From NCBI RefSeq assembly GCF_042610495.1, contig NZ_JBHGAP010000001.1, positions 930,001 through 994,000 of the forward strand: 64,000 nt of DNA, read 5' to 3'. Both the position numbers and the translations under genes were made by a program. This stretch comes from RU20A sp042610495 (GTDB lineage Bacteria > Pseudomonadota > Alphaproteobacteria > Rhizobiales > Rhizobiaceae). Under the pieces are notes generated by a model that did no database searches, was not told the origin of the DNA, and saw only the letters and a list, made by a program, of their open reading frames with translations. Of the stretch, positions 1 to 8,326 are shown piece after piece; position 1 is the stretch's first letter, and each line of letters starts with the position of its first letter.

Positions 1-450
1 GACCCCGAGATCTTCGACAAAGCCCGACCCGTCATCGACGCCTTTGCCCGCATGGTCGGCCTCATGGGCCCGGCCGGCAGCGGCCAGTTGACGAAAATGG
101 TCAACCAGATCTGCATTGCCGGCCTCGTGCAGGGACTTGCCGAAGGCATCCATTTCGGCAAGCGCGCCGGCCTCGACATCGAGAAGGTCATCGACGTCAT
201 CTCCAAGGGCGCCGCCGGCTCCTGGCAGATGGAAAACCGCCACAAGACCATGAACGAAGGCCGCTACGACTTCGGCTTCGCCGTGGACTGGATGCGCAAG
301 GACCTCGGCATCGTGCTCGCCGAAGCCCGCGAAAACGGCGCCCGCCTCCCCGTCACCGCCCTCGTCGACCAGTTCTACGCCGACGTCCAGACCCTTGGCG
401 GCAACCGCTGGGACACATCCTCGCTGCTCGCGCGGCTGGAGAAGAAGTAG
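1..450 (+). CDS. 3-hydroxyisobutyrate dehydrogenase-family NAD(P)-dependent oxidoreductase, C-terminal part
   Basis: The reading frame is open from the first base, so the N-terminal Rossmann domain lies outside the window. What remains is the helical substrate-binding domain of beta-hydroxyacid dehydrogenases. The motif GPAGSGQLTKMVNQ contains the lysine and asparagine that line the active site in this family, followed by the helical GLAEGIHFGKRAGLD segment. Family members oxidise 3-hydroxyisobutyrate, tartronate semialdehyde or related beta-hydroxy acids. The substrate cannot be chosen from this fragment. The gene ends in TAG and is followed by a repeat-rich gap. Confidence 0.85.
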   Translation, partial: DPEIFDKARPVIDAFARMVGLMGPAGSGQLTKMVNQICIAGLVQGLAEGIHFGKRAGLDIEKVIDVISKGAAGSWQMENRHKTMNEGRYDFGFAVDWMRKDLGIVLAEARENGARLPVTALVDQFYADVQTLGGNRWDTSSLLARLEKK

Positions 451-564
451 GCGGGTGAGCCTTCCTCCAGGTCCGGTTTGTAATCTGTCACGAAGGCCCG
501 CGGCCATCTGGTCGCCAACCTCGGACGCGACGCCCGCTGTTGAACCGGCGCCTCCAACAAGCCC

Positions 565-645
565 GTCATGCTCGGGCTCGACCCGAGCATCCACGCGGCA
601 GACGCGGCCGTGGCATGGATCCTCGGCTCGGTGGCCGAGGATGAC
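565..645. repeat. Composite palindromic intergenic element (CTCGGG/CCCGAG type)
   Basis: Two inverted copies of a short palindrome lie close together. The first, at about 565-593, has arms CTCGGG and CCCGAG; the second, at about 615-644, reads as a diverged reverse copy with arms CCTCGG and CCGAGG. The same unit appears twice inside the uvrB tail near 19467 and 19530. Such elements are abundant between alphaproteobacterial genes. The 298-base gap from 451 to 748 holds this element and no convincing gene. Confidence 0.8.
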
Positions 646-748
646 GGCGGGTGTTGAACCCGCACGACCCAACGAGACGTCCAGCATTTCGGCTAGACCA
701 TGATAAACTGAGCCCTACCGCGCTTCATATCGGTCAGAAGGAGCAATC

Positions 749-1030
749 ATGGCGAAGAACGAGCCTATCGGACTGCCGGCTGAGGACGGGGACGAACACG
801 ATTTCCCCGTTTCCCCGGAAGCACTCGACCGTGGCCAGCGCGCCCGCCTCATCCGCCGCACGCGCACGGCCCTCGGCCTCTCGCAATCGGAATTCGCATC
901 CCGCTTCCATGTGCCCGTCGGAACGCTGCGCGACTGGGAGCAGGCCCGCGCCACCGCACCCGATTTCGCCGTCGCCTATGTCCGCGTCATTGCCCGTCAT
1001 CCGCAGATGGTTGCGGAAGCGGTTGCGTAA
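749..1030 (+). CDS. Small helix-turn-helix protein of antitoxin/XRE type
   Basis: A 93-residue protein with an acidic N-terminal arm and one HTH domain at about residues 30-85. The segment LGLSQSEFASRFHVPVGTLR is the HTH, followed by DWEQ as in HigA/XRE-like regulators. The start is supported by a good AAGGAG site before ATG 749. Proteins of this build are usually the DNA-binding half of a two-gene toxin-antitoxin pair, but no toxin gene lies upstream, where there is only a repeat element, or downstream on the same strand. Its 3' end overlaps a convergent small gene by about 44 bases. It may be an orphan antitoxin or an independent regulator. Confidence 0.8.
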   Translation: MAKNEPIGLPAEDGDEHDFPVSPEALDRGQRARLIRRTRTALGLSQSEFASRFHVPVGTLRDWEQARATAPDFAVAYVRVIARHPQMVAEAVA

Positions 1031-1193
1031 GCTGAAGTGAAGGCGCCGCCGGCCTTTCGATCACCATCTCACCTGTCTTGCGGTCGATCCCAGCTGTAGA
1101 AACACCAGCGTCAAGAGCGGCCTTCCGCGCGGCACGCCCCATCGACGCGACGCGATCAAGGTTTCTAAGGATATGTTTGCTGAGATCGCTCAT
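987..1193 (-). CDS. Small hypothetical protein
   Basis: A 68-residue product starting MSDLSKHILRN. A longer start at 1223 is possible. It is basic in the middle (MGRAARKAALDAG) and has a short IDRKTGEMVIERP strand-like segment and a polar tail. I do not recognise a family. It lies between the Lrp gene and the HTH gene and overlaps the latter's 3' end tail to tail. The amino-acid composition looks like a real protein rather than a shadow frame, but support is limited to that. Confidence 0.5.
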   Translation of the reverse strand: MSDLSKHILRNLDRVASMGRAARKAALDAGVSTAGIDRKTGEMVIERPAAPSLQLTQPLPQPSADDGQ

Positions 1194-1250
1194 ACGACAC
1201 TCCGTGACTTCGAGAAACGACACGCCCCAGCGCCGGCAAAAACCAGCCTC

Positions 1251-1739
1251 TCAATCCTCCGCCGACTTCGCCTGGTCCAGCACCATGTAGTCCAGCGGCA
1301 GCTGCGTCGTGTACTTGATCTGCTCCATCGCAAAGGCCGAGGAGACGTCGCGGATTTCGATCTTGGCGATCAGCCGCTTGTAGAAGGCATCATAGGCGGC
1401 GATGTCGGGCACCACGACGCGCAGGAGGTAATCCACGTCGCCGCTCATGCGATAGAACTCGACCACCTCGGGAAACTCGCCCACGACTTCCGAAAACCGC
1501 TTCAGCCATTCGATCGAATGGGCATTGGTGCGGATCGAGACGAAGACGGTGACCTTGGTGTTGACCTTGGCGGGATCGAGCAGCGCCACGCGCCCGCGGA
1601 TCACGCCATCCTCTTCCATCTTCTGGATGCGCCGCCAGCACGGCGTGGTGGAAAGACCCACCTTCTTGGCGAGATCGGCAACGGCGAGCGTGGAATCCTC
1701 CTGCAGCAGGCGCAGGATCTTGCGGTCGAGACGGTCCAT
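1251..1739 (-). CDS. Lrp/AsnC-family transcriptional regulator
   Basis: A 162-residue protein with the full family architecture. An N-terminal winged HTH (residues 1-60; LDRKILRLLQEDSTLAVADL, then LSTTPCWRRI) is followed by an alpha/beta RAM ligand-binding domain with the GDVDYLLRVVVPD signature near residues 105-115. These regulators form octameric discs that sense amino acids and control their metabolism. The ligand cannot be read from the sequence, and no amino-acid catabolic gene lies directly next to it. The upstream leader is AT-rich with short inverted repeats. Confidence 0.93.
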   Translation of the reverse strand: MDRLDRKILRLLQEDSTLAVADLAKKVGLSTTPCWRRIQKMEEDGVIRGRVALLDPAKVNTKVTVFVSIRTNAHSIEWLKRFSEVVGEFPEVVEFYRMSGDVDYLLRVVVPDIAAYDAFYKRLIAKIEIRDVSSAFAMEQIKYTTQLPLDYMVLDQAKSAED

Positions 1740-1754
1740 TTGGTTCCCCAGCGA

Positions 1755-1800
1755 TAGAATTATTCTTCTATAAGCAGATTATTCGCCGGATGGAAGAATA
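1755..1800. promoter_or_regulatory. Possible Lrp operator/promoter region
   Basis: Just upstream of the Lrp-type gene the sequence turns sharply AT-rich and contains the inverted repeat AGAATTATTCT (1756-1766) followed by GAAGAATATTTTTTC. Lrp/AsnC proteins often bind such sites in their own promoters. Assignment is by position and composition only. Confidence 0.35.
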
Positions 1801-1805
1801 TTTTT

Positions 1806-2462
1806 TCAATCGATCAGCGCCGCCACCCGCCGCCGCAGTTCCGGCAGCACCTCTTCCGCAAACCACGGATTGCGGTTCAGCCAGCCGCTGTTGCGCCAGC
1901 TCGGATGCGGCAGCGGAATGACCGAGGGGCCGGAGTTGCGGTCGAGATACTGGCGGAAGCGCCGCACCGTCTCCGTCATGGAGGCGGGGCAGTCCGGCCC
2001 GATATGCCAGCGCTGCGCATGATGGCCGATGGCGAGCACCAGCGAAATCTGCGGCATGGCCGCCATCACCTGCGCCCGCCAGCGCGGCGCGCATTCCCGG
2101 CGCGGCGGCAGGTCGCCGCCATGCCGGTCATAGCCCGGAAAGCAGAAGCCCATCGGCACGATGGCGAAGCGATCCGGATCGTAGAAGCGCGCGCGATCCA
2201 CCGAAAGCCAGTCGCGCAGCCGGTCGCCGGAGGGGTCGTTGAAGGGTTGGCCGCTGTCATGCACGCGAATGCCGGGCGCCTGCCCCGCGATCAGGATGCG
2301 CGCCGTCGGGGAGAGAACCGCCACGGGCCGCGGCTCGTGCGGCAGCCGGTCCTCCGGCCCCCTCACAGGCGCCTCCACGCAGATCCGGCAGGCTGCAATG
2401 CGGCTTGCGAGATGCACCAGCTGTTCCGCGCGCGCGGTTTCCTCGTCCACCGTCTCCATCAT
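1806..2462 (-). CDS. Uracil-DNA glycosylase-superfamily protein
   Basis: A 218-residue protein with the superfamily's key motifs. GQAPG followed by GQPFNDPSGDRLRDWL (about residues 59-86) forms the uracil/DNA-binding site, and LPHPSWRN near residue 185 matches the C-terminal HPS loop. There is a single CRIC pair near residue 35; the complete four-cysteine Fe-S set of family 4 enzymes is not evident, so the subfamily is uncertain. The likely role is base-excision repair of uracil or a related nucleobase activity. The start sits next to a strong AGGAGG site. It shares a strand with the thermonuclease-like gene upstream, 18 bases away. Confidence 0.85.
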   Translation of the reverse strand: MMETVDEETARAEQLVHLASRIAACRICVEAPVRGPEDRLPHEPRPVAVLSPTARILIAGQAPGIRVHDSGQPFNDPSGDRLRDWLSVDRARFYDPDRFAIVPMGFCFPGYDRHGGDLPPRRECAPRWRAQVMAAMPQISLVLAIGHHAQRWHIGPDCPASMTETVRRFRQYLDRNSGPSVIPLPHPSWRNSGWLNRNPWFAEEVLPELRRRVAALID

Positions 2463-2480
2463 CCGCCCTCCTGATCCTTC

Positions 2481-3098
2481 TCAGCCGATGAGACCGCTCA
2501 GCCAGCGCCAGAACCGGCCGATCACGCCCGGCAGGTCATGCGGCATTTCGGCAAGCCCACCCTGTCGGCGTCGCCAGTCGGCCGGCCGCTCGAAATCGCC
2601 GGCCCAAAGGCCAATGCGCTCGGCTGCTGCCGCCCGCTCCTCGTCGCGGTAGCCGCCAAAGGCCACCGCCATGCCGGAACGCACCATGGCCGCGTTCAGA
2701 TCCCGTCCGCCAGCGTCGAAGCACACGGCGAGCACCCGCCCATATCGGTCCTGCCCCTCGGTGATGCAACGAATGGGCCTGTCGCCGATCAGGGCAGCAA
2801 GGGCATCCGCCGCCCGTCGCCCGCAATCCTCGGGCCCGGCATCTCCCAAGCAGATCTGCCCGCGCTCCGGCGCATCCATCCGGGCAAGCCGCAGGCGCGT
2901 GGCATCGAAGGCAAGCGTATCGCCATCCACGATCCGCGGCTGCCCGACAAGCCGCCCGCCGGCCTCCGGCGACCGTTCCTTCACCGCCACCAGCAATCCG
3001 GCAAGACACAGGCCAAGCAGCAGCAGGCCATCGCGCACCCATCGCAGCCGGGCCGGCGAAAGACGGTGTCTGTCCTGGCGGTTTTCCGCTCGTCGCAT
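2481..3098 (-). CDS. Thermonuclease (SNase-like) family protein, membrane-anchored
   Basis: A 205-residue product from ATG 3098; an upstream in-frame start at 3167 is less likely. A single N-terminal hydrophobic helix (LLLLGLCLAGLLVAV) suggests a membrane anchor or export signal. The OB-fold nuclease domain follows: RIVDGDTLAF, then LRLARMDAPE, which carries the catalytic Arg and Glu, then QDRYGRVLAVCF with the second catalytic Arg. Staphylococcal nuclease relatives hydrolyse DNA or RNA outside the cytoplasm with calcium. It is head-to-head with the histidine kinase gene and shares a short promoter region with it. Confidence 0.88.
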   Translation of the reverse strand: MRRAENRQDRHRLSPARLRWVRDGLLLLGLCLAGLLVAVKERSPEAGGRLVGQPRIVDGDTLAFDATRLRLARMDAPERGQICLGDAGPEDCGRRAADALAALIGDRPIRCITEGQDRYGRVLAVCFDAGGRDLNAAMVRSGMAVAFGGYRDEERAAAAERIGLWAGDFERPADWRRRQGGLAEMPHDLPGVIGRFWRWLSGLIG

Positions 3099-3188
3099 TC
3101 TGGCGGCCACCTCTACTCCCCTGCCGAGGCAGCAACTTCTTAAGGATTCCTGACTAGGCTGCAACAACTTGCAACCCTAGTGCAGACC

Positions 3189-4715
3189 ATGATTTTCGCC
3201 CCATCGACCGACAAGAACATCGTCGACAAGTCGCGCCAGCCTCGCAACAAGGCGGTGAGCAAGGCCGTGCGCGACACGCGCATGCGCCTGCAGTCGGGCC
3301 TTGGCAATACCGGCGCCTTCGACAGGGAGATGCTGGAACTCTACATTCATTCGATCGGGCAGAGCGCGCTCGCACTTCCCGTCCTGCTGATCGTCGTTGC
3401 AGGCGTCATGTTCTACGTCACGGGCAATCCGCAGGTCATTTTGTGGCTGGCGGCATCGCTCTCGATCCACGCCGTCGGACTGATGCTCGCGCGCCGCGCC
3501 TGCCGCTCCGAGCTGACGGCGGAACGCGTCGGCCGCTGGCGGCGCCTGATGCTGGCGGCGTCCTTCGGCATGGGCCTGTGCTGGTCTTCGTTCCTGGCGC
3601 TCGGCTGCGACAGTTGCAACACGGCCAATTTCCAGCTGGCCCAAGGTACCGTCCTGCTGATTGCGCTGGCGACGATGGCGATGAGCACCGTGCTGCTGCG
3701 CGGTGCGCTGCTTGTGGGCTTCCTGCCCGTGGTCGCCACGCTCGTCACCCACGCCATTCTTGATCCGCAGGCCGGCACGGCGCTGCTCGGCGGCCTCGTC
3801 ACGCTTTCGCTGGCCTTCCTCGCCTTCATGACGCACCGCATGCATGCCGCCAATCTCAGGATCCTTGCCATGCAGACGGAAAAGGACGATCTGATCGCCG
3901 AGCTGGAAGTGGCGAAATCCATGTCCGACGAGGCCCGCCGCCGCGCCGAGGAAGCCAACCTCGCCAAGTCGCGCTTCCTCGCCTCCATGTCCCACGAACT
4001 GCGCACGCCGCTGAACGCCATCCTCGGCTTTTCAGAGGTCATGTCCACAGAGGTGCTCGGCTCGCTCAACAATCCCACCTACAAGGAATATGCCGACGAC
4101 ATCCACCGCTCCGGCCAGCACCTGCTGAACCTCATCAACGAAATCCTCGACCTCTCCCGCATCGAGGCCGGCCGTTACGAGTTGAACGAGGAAGCCGTGC
4201 ATGTCGTCGAGATCGCCGAGGATTGCATCGGCATGGTGCAGCTGAAGGCGCGGTCGAAGAACATTTCCATCCGCCAGCAGTTCGAGGCCGGCATGCCGTC
4301 CGTCTGGGCGGACGAGAAGGCGATCCGCCAGGTGACGCTGAACCTCCTGTCGAACGCGGTGAAATTCACCCCGGCCGGCGGCCTGATCACCGTCAAGGCC
4401 GGATGGACGGCAACGGGCGGCCAGTATGTCTCGATCCGCGACAACGGCCCCGGCATTCCGGAAGAAGAAATTCCCGTCGTGCTCTCCGCCTTCGGCCAGG
4501 GCTCCATCGCCATCAAGAGCGCCGAGCAGGGCACCGGCCTTGGCCTGCCCATCGTCCAGGCCATCCTAGCCAAGCACGAGGGCCAGTTCATCCTGCGCTC
4601 GAAGCTCCGCGAAGGCACGGAGGCCATCGCGATCCTGCCCGCCAAGCGCGTCCTTCAGGCGACCCCGGCCGAGGAAACGACAGCCATCGAACGAAAGCGC
4701 CGCAGCTTTGCCTGA
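3189..4715 (+). CDS. Membrane sensor histidine kinase (PdhS/DivJ-like)
   Basis: About 508 residues. Start chosen at ATG 3189; an in-frame GTG lies at 3180. Residues about 50-215 contain several membrane segments, followed by a coiled linker (MSDEARRRAEEANLAKSRF). The HisKA domain has the phospho-acceptor in SHELRTPLNAILGFSEVM near residue 270. The HATPase_c domain has the N, G1 and G2 boxes (LNLLSNAVKF, DNGPGIP, GTGLGLPI). The HisKA sequence closely resembles the rhizobial PdhS/PleC/DivJ group that acts on DivK. No response-regulator gene is adjacent and no extracellular sensor domain is obvious, so the signal is unknown. Confidence 0.9.
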   Translation: MIFAPSTDKNIVDKSRQPRNKAVSKAVRDTRMRLQSGLGNTGAFDREMLELYIHSIGQSALALPVLLIVVAGVMFYVTGNPQVILWLAASLSIHAVGLMLARRACRSELTAERVGRWRRLMLAASFGMGLCWSSFLALGCDSCNTANFQLAQGTVLLIALATMAMSTVLLRGALLVGFLPVVATLVTHAILDPQAGTALLGGLVTLSLAFLAFMTHRMHAANLRILAMQTEKDDLIAELEVAKSMSDEARRRAEEANLAKSRFLASMSHELRTPLNAILGFSEVMSTEVLGSLNNPTYKEYADDIHRSGQHLLNLINEILDLSRIEAGRYELNEEAVHVVEIAEDCIGMVQLKARSKNISIRQQFEAGMPSVWADEKAIRQVTLNLLSNAVKFTPAGGLITVKAGWTATGGQYVSIRDNGPGIPEEEIPVVLSAFGQGSIAIKSAEQGTGLGLPIVQAILAKHEGQFILRSKLREGTEAIAILPAKRVLQATPAEETTAIERKRRSFA

Positions 4716-4727
4716 CGGCGCGCTGTC

Positions 4728-5117
4728 TCAGCCCGCCATCAGCGGCGTGTAGATCACCACATAGGCCGCATAGACGCCGTTGGCGACGATCAGGCAGAGG
4801 CAGGCGAGCGAGCCAAGATCCTTGGCATTGCGCCCCATGTCGGAAATTTCTGGCGACACGCGATCGACGATTTCCTCGATGGCCGTGTTCAGCGCCTCGA
4901 AGGCGATCATCAGCAGGAAGAGAATGCCCATCGCCACGTACTGGAAGAAGGTGGCGCCCACGAGCACGAAGAGCACGGCAATGACGCCGATCGCCATCAG
5001 CTCGTGCCGGAAGGCCGATTCGCCGATGAGCCGCTTGGCGCCGCCGAAAGAGTAGGTGGCGGCGGCGAAGAAGTGGCTGATGCCGGTCTTCTTCTTGATC
5101 GGCCCGCGCTGGGTCAT
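4728..5117 (-). CDS. dgkA: Diacylglycerol kinase (DgkA, prokaryotic type)
   Basis: A 129-residue integral membrane protein. It phosphorylates diacylglycerol released by periplasmic glucan modification and returns it to phospholipid synthesis. The start at 5117 follows a clear AGGAGG; upstream in-frame ATGs lack one. An N-terminal amphipathic part (GISHFFAAATYSFGGAKRLI) is followed by three membrane helices. The signature EALNTAIEEIVDRV contains the catalytic Glu and metal-binding residues. The tail of the helix 2-3 loop reads GRNAKDLGSLA as in other DgkA proteins. It is convergent with the kinase gene and stands alone. Confidence 0.93.
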   Translation of the reverse strand: MTQRGPIKKKTGISHFFAAATYSFGGAKRLIGESAFRHELMAIGVIAVLFVLVGATFFQYVAMGILFLLMIAFEALNTAIEEIVDRVSPEISDMGRNAKDLGSLACLCLIVANGVYAAYVVIYTPLMAG

Positions 5118-5273
5118 TGTCGCTTCGCCTCCTGCCGCCATGCGGGGTCTTCCTCTCCGTGTCCTGTCGGTGGGCGCGCGGTCTGTCGCACGCGCCTGCA
5201 TCCGCCGTCGCTACCTATGCGACGAACGCCCCGGCTTCAAGACCCGCAGTTCCTGACGCGGGCCTGAAGGCGA

Positions 5274-6293
5274 TCACGCTTCCTTGTTGGAAACGCCGGC
5301 CTGCGCGAAGGTCGCCATGCCGGAATGGCAGGCGGCGGCCGCTTTCACGATGCCGGCGGCAAGGGCTGCGCCCGTGCCCTCGCCAAGCCGCATGCCAAGC
5401 GCCAGAAGCGGCGTCTTGCCCAGCATCTCGATGGCGCGGATGTGGCCCGGCTCGGCCGAGACATGGCCGATCAGGCAATGGTCGAGCGCGGCCGGGTTGG
5501 CGGCCTTGAGGATGGCGGCAGCCGAGGTCGCGACATAGCCGTCGATGATGACGGGTACCTTCTGCATGCGCGCGGCGAGGATCGCGCCGGCCATCGCCGC
5601 AATCTCGCGCCCGCCCAGACGACGCAGCACTTCCAACGGATCGGACAGGTGCGGGCGGTGCAGCGCCACGGCCTTCTCGACCGCCGCAACCTTGCGGGCC
5701 AGAACCTCGCCCTCGGAGCCCGTGCCGGGCCCGACCCAGTCGGCGGCCGTGCCACCATAAAGCGCAAGGTTGATGGCGGCAGCGATCGTCGTGTTGCCGA
5801 TGCCCATCTCGCCGATGCACAGCAGGTCCGTGCCGCCGGCCACCGCCTCCATGCCGAAGGCCATGGTCGCCGCACAGTCGCGCTCCGAAAGCGCTGCCTC
5901 TTCGGTAATGTCGCCCGTGGGATAGTCGAGCGCGAGGTCGAAGACCTTGAGGCCGAGATCGTGCGTCACGCAGATCTGGTTGATCGCAGCGCCGCCGGCG
6001 GCAAAGTTTTCCACCATCTGCTGCGTCACCGAGGACGGATAGGGAGTGATGCCGTTCTTCGTGACACCGTGATTGCCGGCAAAGATCGCCACCAGCGGCC
6101 GTGTCACCGCCGGCGGGCGGCCGGTCCAGGCAGCGAGCCACATGGCGATTTCCTCCAGACGCCCGAGCGCGCCCGGCGGCTTGGTCAGCTGCTGGTCGCG
6201 GTTGCGCGCCGCAACGAGCGCGGCGGAATCCGGTCCCGGCAGATGGCGAAGCAGTTCGCGAAAATCGTCGAAGGGAAGCCCGCTGGCGCTCAT
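5274..6293 (-). CDS. cobT: Nicotinate-nucleotide-dimethylbenzimidazole phosphoribosyltransferase
   Basis: A 339-residue enzyme that makes alpha-ribazole phosphate for the lower ligand of cobalamin. Recognised by KPPGALGRLEEIAMWLA near the N-terminus, FAGNHGVTKNGITPYPSSVT, the GEMGIGNTT loop and the C-terminal RLGEGTGAALA, where the Glu is the catalytic base. The start at ATG 6293 has an AAGGA site; a longer frame to 6359 lacks one. It diverges from cobS, with which it completes the nucleotide loop. Confidence 0.95.
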   Translation of the reverse strand: MSASGLPFDDFRELLRHLPGPDSAALVAARNRDQQLTKPPGALGRLEEIAMWLAAWTGRPPAVTRPLVAIFAGNHGVTKNGITPYPSSVTQQMVENFAAGGAAINQICVTHDLGLKVFDLALDYPTGDITEEAALSERDCAATMAFGMEAVAGGTDLLCIGEMGIGNTTIAAAINLALYGGTAADWVGPGTGSEGEVLARKVAAVEKAVALHRPHLSDPLEVLRRLGGREIAAMAGAILAARMQKVPVIIDGYVATSAAAILKAANPAALDHCLIGHVSAEPGHIRAIEMLGKTPLLALGMRLGEGTGAALAAGIVKAAAACHSGMATFAQAGVSNKEA

Positions 6294-6534
6294 GGGTCGG
6301 TCCTTAGAAGGTTCTGGAAACGTCCGGTCTGGCTGCGACACGCCGCCGGAATCGGCCATGGCCGGGCAGGCGCGCGTCGCGGTGCCCTCTCATAGTGCGC
6401 GCCCCGGCAGGCGGCAACCGCATTTGCGACCTTGCCTGTGTCGTCGTCGCGTTTGCAGCCCGATGCAGGACCATCGCATGATGAGATCAGGGGAAGGCGA
6501 TTCGGCGCGATGAGACGCCGGCGGGGAGGAACTC

Positions 6535-7320
6535 ATGCGGCTGCGGGATTTCACGGACGATCTGGCGCGCTCGATCGCCTTCCTCAGCCGCTTTCCCGTG
6601 CCGGAGCGGCATTTCGTTGGCTTCGACGGCCGCCTTGTGCGCGCCGCCCGCGCCTTTCCGGCCGCAGGGCTGATGATTGCACTGCCGGCCGCCGCCCTCC
6701 TGTCGATGATGGATGCCTTCCGGGCCGATCCAACGCTTGCCGCCCTGCTGGCGGTCGCCATCCTCGCCATCGGCACCGGCGCCCTGCATGAGGATGGCCT
6801 TGCCGATGTCGCGGACGGCCTGGGTGCGACCCATGACCGCGAAAAGGCGCTCACCATCATGAAGGACAGCCGCATCGGCACCTTCGGCGGTCTCGCCCTG
6901 ATCCTCAGCGTCGCCATCCGCGTCGCCGCCATCGCCGCCCTCGTCCCCGCCGTCTCCCCGACGGGGCTCGGCCTCATCCTGCTCGCCGTCGCAGCGCTGT
7001 CGCGCACCGCCATGGTCTGGCACTGGCAGGCCCTGCCGCCCGCCCGCCGCGATGGCATCGCGGCCTCCGCCGGCGTGCCGGATGCCGACGCTACCCGGTT
7101 TGCGATCGTCAGCGGGCTTGGCGCCGGCCTCGTGCTGCTGGCCCTTGCCGGCGCGGGCCTCTTGCCCACGCTCGTCTCGCTCGGGCTTTCTGTCGGCGTC
7201 CTCGTCCTTTTCGGCCGCTTCATCGAAAGCCGGCTCGGCGGCCATACGGGCGACACAATCGGGGCGGCACAGCAGATGACGGAAATGGCGCTGCTGACAG
7301 CCCTTGCGCTGACGGTGTGA
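6535..7320 (+). CDS. cobS: Adenosylcobinamide-GDP ribazoletransferase (cobalamin synthase)
   Basis: A 261-residue polytopic membrane enzyme that joins alpha-ribazole (or its phosphate) to adenosylcobinamide-GDP, the last assembly step of B12. The family signature ALHEDGLADVADGLGATHDREKALTIMKDS-type segment lies at about residues 82-115, with the conserved acidic DGLAD pair for metal binding. About six to seven hydrophobic segments follow. ATG 6535 follows GGGGAGGAACTC. It is divergent from cobT across about 240 bases in which no recognisable cobalamin riboswitch was found. Confidence 0.95.
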   Translation: MRLRDFTDDLARSIAFLSRFPVPERHFVGFDGRLVRAARAFPAAGLMIALPAAALLSMMDAFRADPTLAALLAVAILAIGTGALHEDGLADVADGLGATHDREKALTIMKDSRIGTFGGLALILSVAIRVAAIAALVPAVSPTGLGLILLAVAALSRTAMVWHWQALPPARRDGIAASAGVPDADATRFAIVSGLGAGLVLLALAGAGLLPTLVSLGLSVGVLVLFGRFIESRLGGHTGDTIGAAQQMTEMALLTALALTV

Positions 7321-7372
7321 AAGCCAGATATATCATCTCTGTAACAACCCGAACGCTGTCGCCGACCGCCCC

Positions 7373-7627
7373 ATGCAATCGCCCTGCATCCTCGTCTGCT
7401 CCATCGATCTCGCGACCGGCTATTGTTTCGGCTGCGGACGCACGCGCGACGAGATCGCCGGCTGGATCGGCTATACCAATGCCGAGCGCAGCGCCGTCAT
7501 GGCCACCCTGCCCGCCCGCCTTGCGACGGTCGAGCGCAAGCCGCGCCGCGAGACCCGCCGCACCCGCATGGCCCGCGAACGCAATGCACCCGCGGGCAGC
7601 GACGATGGAGGACCGGAGGACGAATGA
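7373..7627 (+). CDS. DUF1289 domain-containing protein
   Basis: An 84-residue protein with the DUF1289 cysteine pattern: C5 and C9 in SPCILVCSID, then C18 and C21 in YCFGCGRTRDE, probably a small metal site. IAGWIGYTNAER is also typical. The C-terminal third is basic and then acidic and probably disordered. Its function in the family is unknown. The stop codon overlaps the start of the aspartic protease gene (ATGA), so the two are likely co-translated. Confidence 0.88.
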   Translation: MQSPCILVCSIDLATGYCFGCGRTRDEIAGWIGYTNAERSAVMATLPARLATVERKPRRETRRTRMARERNAPAGSDDGGPEDE

Positions 7628-8325
7628 AACGGCTGTGGGTCGCACTCTCCATCCTCGGGATCGGCCTCGCCCTGCTCATCGCCAACCATGAGCGCGGCAA
7701 CACCTTCGGTCTTGCCAATGACAGCTTCGAATCGCTCGTCAGCCTCTCTGCCATCGCCGTGTTGATCGGCTCCGGCATCGTCGCCAGTCGCCGCCAGTTC
7801 GGCGATACGCTGCGCATGGCGGCCGTCTGGCTTCTGATCGCGCTCGCCCTCGTCAGCGCCTATCTCTACCGGCAGGATCTGGAAAATTACGGCCAGCGCC
7901 TTGCCGCCGGCCTCCTGCCCGGCCGTGCCACCGTCATCACCGACAGCGAAGGCGGCCAGGAAGTCGTGCTCCACAAGATGCTGAACGGCCATTTCCAGGC
8001 CGATGTGCAGGTCAACGGCGCCACCCTCGACATGCTCGTCGATACCGGCGCCAGCTCCGTCGTGCTGAGCTTCGAGGACGCCCGCCGCGCCGGCATCGAC
8101 ACCGGCGCCCTCACCTTCAGCCTGCCCGTCATGACCGCCAACGGCCAGGCCATGGCCGCCCCCGTCGATCTCGCCGACATCGCCATCGGCCCCATCACCC
8201 GCAAGGGCATCCGCGCCGTGGTCACCAAGGAAGGCCAGCTCGACCAGAGCCTGCTCGGCATGAGCTTCCTCTCGACACTGGACTTCCTGCAGATGCAGAC
8301 GGACGAGCTGAGATTGAGGGATTGA
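7624..8325 (+). CDS. TIGR02281-type retropepsin-like aspartic protease
   Basis: A 233-residue protein starting at ATG 7624, overlapping the previous stop. The N-terminus has three hydrophobic segments, so it is membrane-anchored. The C-terminal half is a single retropepsin-like domain with the catalytic motif LVDTGASSVVLS near residue 140 and the closing LLGMSFLSTLDFLQ. Such clan AA proteases act as dimers. In alphaproteobacteria they are widespread but poorly characterised. The coupling to the DUF1289 gene and the one-base spacing to the GFA gene suggest a three-gene operon. Confidence 0.87.
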   Translation: MKRLWVALSILGIGLALLIANHERGNTFGLANDSFESLVSLSAIAVLIGSGIVASRRQFGDTLRMAAVWLLIALALVSAYLYRQDLENYGQRLAAGLLPGRATVITDSEGGQEVVLHKMLNGHFQADVQVNGATLDMLVDTGASSVVLSFEDARRAGIDTGALTFSLPVMTANGQAMAAPVDLADIAIGPITRKGIRAVVTKEGQLDQSLLGMSFLSTLDFLQMQTDELRLRD

Positions 8326-8326
8326 G

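Noticed and set aside
6294..6534. Cobalamin riboswitch between cobT and cobS
   Set aside because: None of the conserved core strings occurs in the right order on either strand.
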